The notes under the pieces are model-generated. The model saw nothing but the letters and a program-made list of their open reading frames with translations. It was not told the origin of the DNA and did not search any database. DNA of 64,000 nucleotides, from NCBI RefSeq assembly GCF_001049755.1, contig NZ_CVLB01000001.1:1816995-1880994 (forward strand), read 5' to 3'. Below, piece by piece: positions 63,070 to 64,000 of this stretch. Made by a program: the position numbers and the translations under genes. Numbering within the stretch: position 1 is the first letter of the stretch; every line of letters begins with the position of its first letter. Origin of the DNA: Brachyspira suanatina. Lineage in GTDB: Bacteria; Spirochaetota; Brachyspiria; Brachyspirales; Brachyspiraceae.

Positions 63070-63561
63070 TTAACCTTTTGAAGGTATTATTCTTTTCTTT
63101 TTTAATTTTGGAAGTAAATTTCTGTTTATTAGAAGTAAATACGTTATGAAACATAGAGCTATCATTGATGCTAATATCAAGGCTCCCCTAATATTAATAT
63201 AATTATCATTTTCTTTTATATCTGATAATGATGATACATTTTTAGTATTTTTTCTTTCTCCATCATTTTTAATGATTTTTATAATCTTCTCATTTTTAGT
63301 ATCATCTAAATATCCGAATGTTTTCGCATAAGATAGTATATATTCTTTATCTGTTTTTAATCTTTCTATATTATTTGATATCTGAATTTTTCTTCTATTT
63401 AATTCTTCAACTTTCTTTTTTTTAGTTTCTATAATAACTTTTTTAGCATCTAATGTAAGAAATCCTTTAGGACTGAATATGAATACATATACCATAAAAG
63501 CTATTCCAACTAATATGATACCATAGAATATTTTAGAGCTGATTCTCACATTGAAATACAT
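63070..63561 (-). CDS. FtsB/DivIC-like septum protein with extra C-terminal helix
   Basis: This protein has 163 residues from the ATG at 63561, with AAGG 11 bases upstream; a longer frame reaching 63648 has a poor start. Layout: a short cytoplasmic start, one membrane helix (IFYGIILVGIAFMVYVF), then a coiled coil (EELNRRKIQISNNIERLKTD) and the family end KEYILSYAKTFGYLDDTKNE. That matches the DivIC/FtsB group, which forms the division complex with FtsL and FtsQ. A second hydrophobic helix near the C-terminus (ASMIALCFITYLLLI) is unusual for this family. Confidence 0.8.
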   Translation of the reverse strand: MYFNVRISSKIFYGIILVGIAFMVYVFIFSPKGFLTLDAKKVIIETKKKKVEELNRRKIQISNNIERLKTDKEYILSYAKTFGYLDDTKNEKIIKIIKNDGERKNTKNVSSLSDIKENDNYINIRGALILASMIALCFITYLLLINRNLLPKLKKKRIIPSKG

Positions 63562-63824
63562 AAAATTATTAACCTTATTAAATATACAACTTATTATCGG
63601 AAGTAATTTATTAAAGTTAATACTATTACATATAAATATTAGAACCATATATATGTTTATATAGTGTTTTTAATATTTAAAATACTGTAATTATTTACTA
63701 TTTTTATATTCTATAGAGTATTTACTGCATTTTTGTTTGAATTTCTATTATGGTTACTATTATCAAAGCACAATTAAGAGAAATTAAAACCTATTTTAAA
63801 CTCTCAGTAAATTATAAAAAATGT

Positions 63825-63859
63825 CAATAAAAAAGACATGCCAAAAACAGCATGCCTTT
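63825..63859 (-). terminator. terminator of the SDR gene
   Basis: AAAGACATGC (63832-63841) pairs with GCATGCCTTT (63850-63859) with one G-T pair; on the minus strand followed by TTTTATTGAC. The rest of 63649-63881 has no recognisable gene. Confidence 0.75.
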
Positions 63860-63881
63860 TAAATTTTAAAATAATAAATAA

Positions 63882-64000
63882 TTAACCTTTCTTCCCGCCC
63901 ATATCCATGTACTGACTATACATAGGTGAAGGAAGCCCAAAACCTCCTGCTACAGGCATAGTTTCACCTGTTATAAATGAAGAATTATCGCTAGCAAAGA
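63882..64000 (-). CDS. short-chain dehydrogenase/reductase, C-terminal end only
   Basis: The minus strand from base 64000 reads FASDNSSFITGETMPVAGG, then GFGLPSPMYSQYMDMGGKKG and a stop at 63882. The SxFITGxxxxVxGG pattern is the usual C-terminal part of the Rossmann-fold SDR family (NAD(P)-dependent oxidoreductases). The start, cofactor motif and active-site Tyr/Lys lie outside the window. Confidence 0.8.
   Translation of the reverse strand, partial: FASDNSSFITGETMPVAGGFGLPSPMYSQYMDMGGKKG

Overview
This 64 kb window is chromosomal DNA of a Brachyspira-type spirochaete. The base composition is very AT-rich. One gene (46529-47584) encodes a protein of the Brachyspira variable surface protein (Vsp) family. 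Another cluster (24916-32084) matches the layout of the Brachyspira bit iron-import locus. Many genes encode lipoproteins with spirochaete-style lipoboxes ending in Ser-Cys. I cannot name the species from this window alone.

Layout. 1-6736: a TPR protein (cut by the window edge), two HAD hydrolases, peptide deformylase, a LysM/M23 cell-wall peptidase, a diguanylate cyclase and an NhaP2-type antiporter. 6887-18124: an accessory array of separately promoted lipoprotein genes. It holds four copies of one large lipoprotein family (one broken by a stop codon), an ankyrin-repeat lipoprotein and an interrupted Rpn-type nuclease gene. Most units have a TTGAAA/TATxAT promoter with 17-bp spacing and end in near-copies of one hairpin terminator. 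18159-24623 (minus): an XRE regulator overlapping radC, a large lipoprotein, a FeoA-FeoB fusion and an EamA transporter. 24916-32084: four tandem iron-binding lipoproteins, an ATPase and a fused permease. 32260-35202: secA. 35290-44042 (minus): surface proteins, a tightly overlapping kdsC-lptC-lptA operon with an extra lipoprotein gene, tRNA-Arg(CCT), tRNA-Ser(TGA), truA and an orphan solute-binding lipoprotein. 44220-49283: a DegT-like protein that lacks the catalytic lysine, then a zinc ABC system split on both sides of the Vsp gene, with a structured non-coding element at 46214-46370. 49461-51736: two META-domain lipoproteins and an ABC permease/ATPase pair. 51737-60761 (minus): a cation antiporter, a cupin, pyrG, an S9 peptidase, psuG/psuK and recR/ybaB. 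60919-64000: a CsgG-like protein with a predicted barrel, its partner gene, an FtsB-like protein and the end of an SDR gene.

How the genes fit together. Metal supply is a theme: ferrous iron through FeoAB, ferric iron through the bit-like system, and zinc through ZnuA/B/C. The cell envelope is another: LOS export (KdsC, LptC, LptA), Vsp, other predicted outer-membrane proteins, an M23 peptidase and many lipoproteins. The most unusual parts are the lipoprotein cassette array, whose C-terminal domain resembles the LprI (lysozyme-inhibitor) fold without its cysteines; the recombined iron-lipoprotein copies; and the inverted-repeat element at 46.2-46.4 kb, which has a second, competing pairing.
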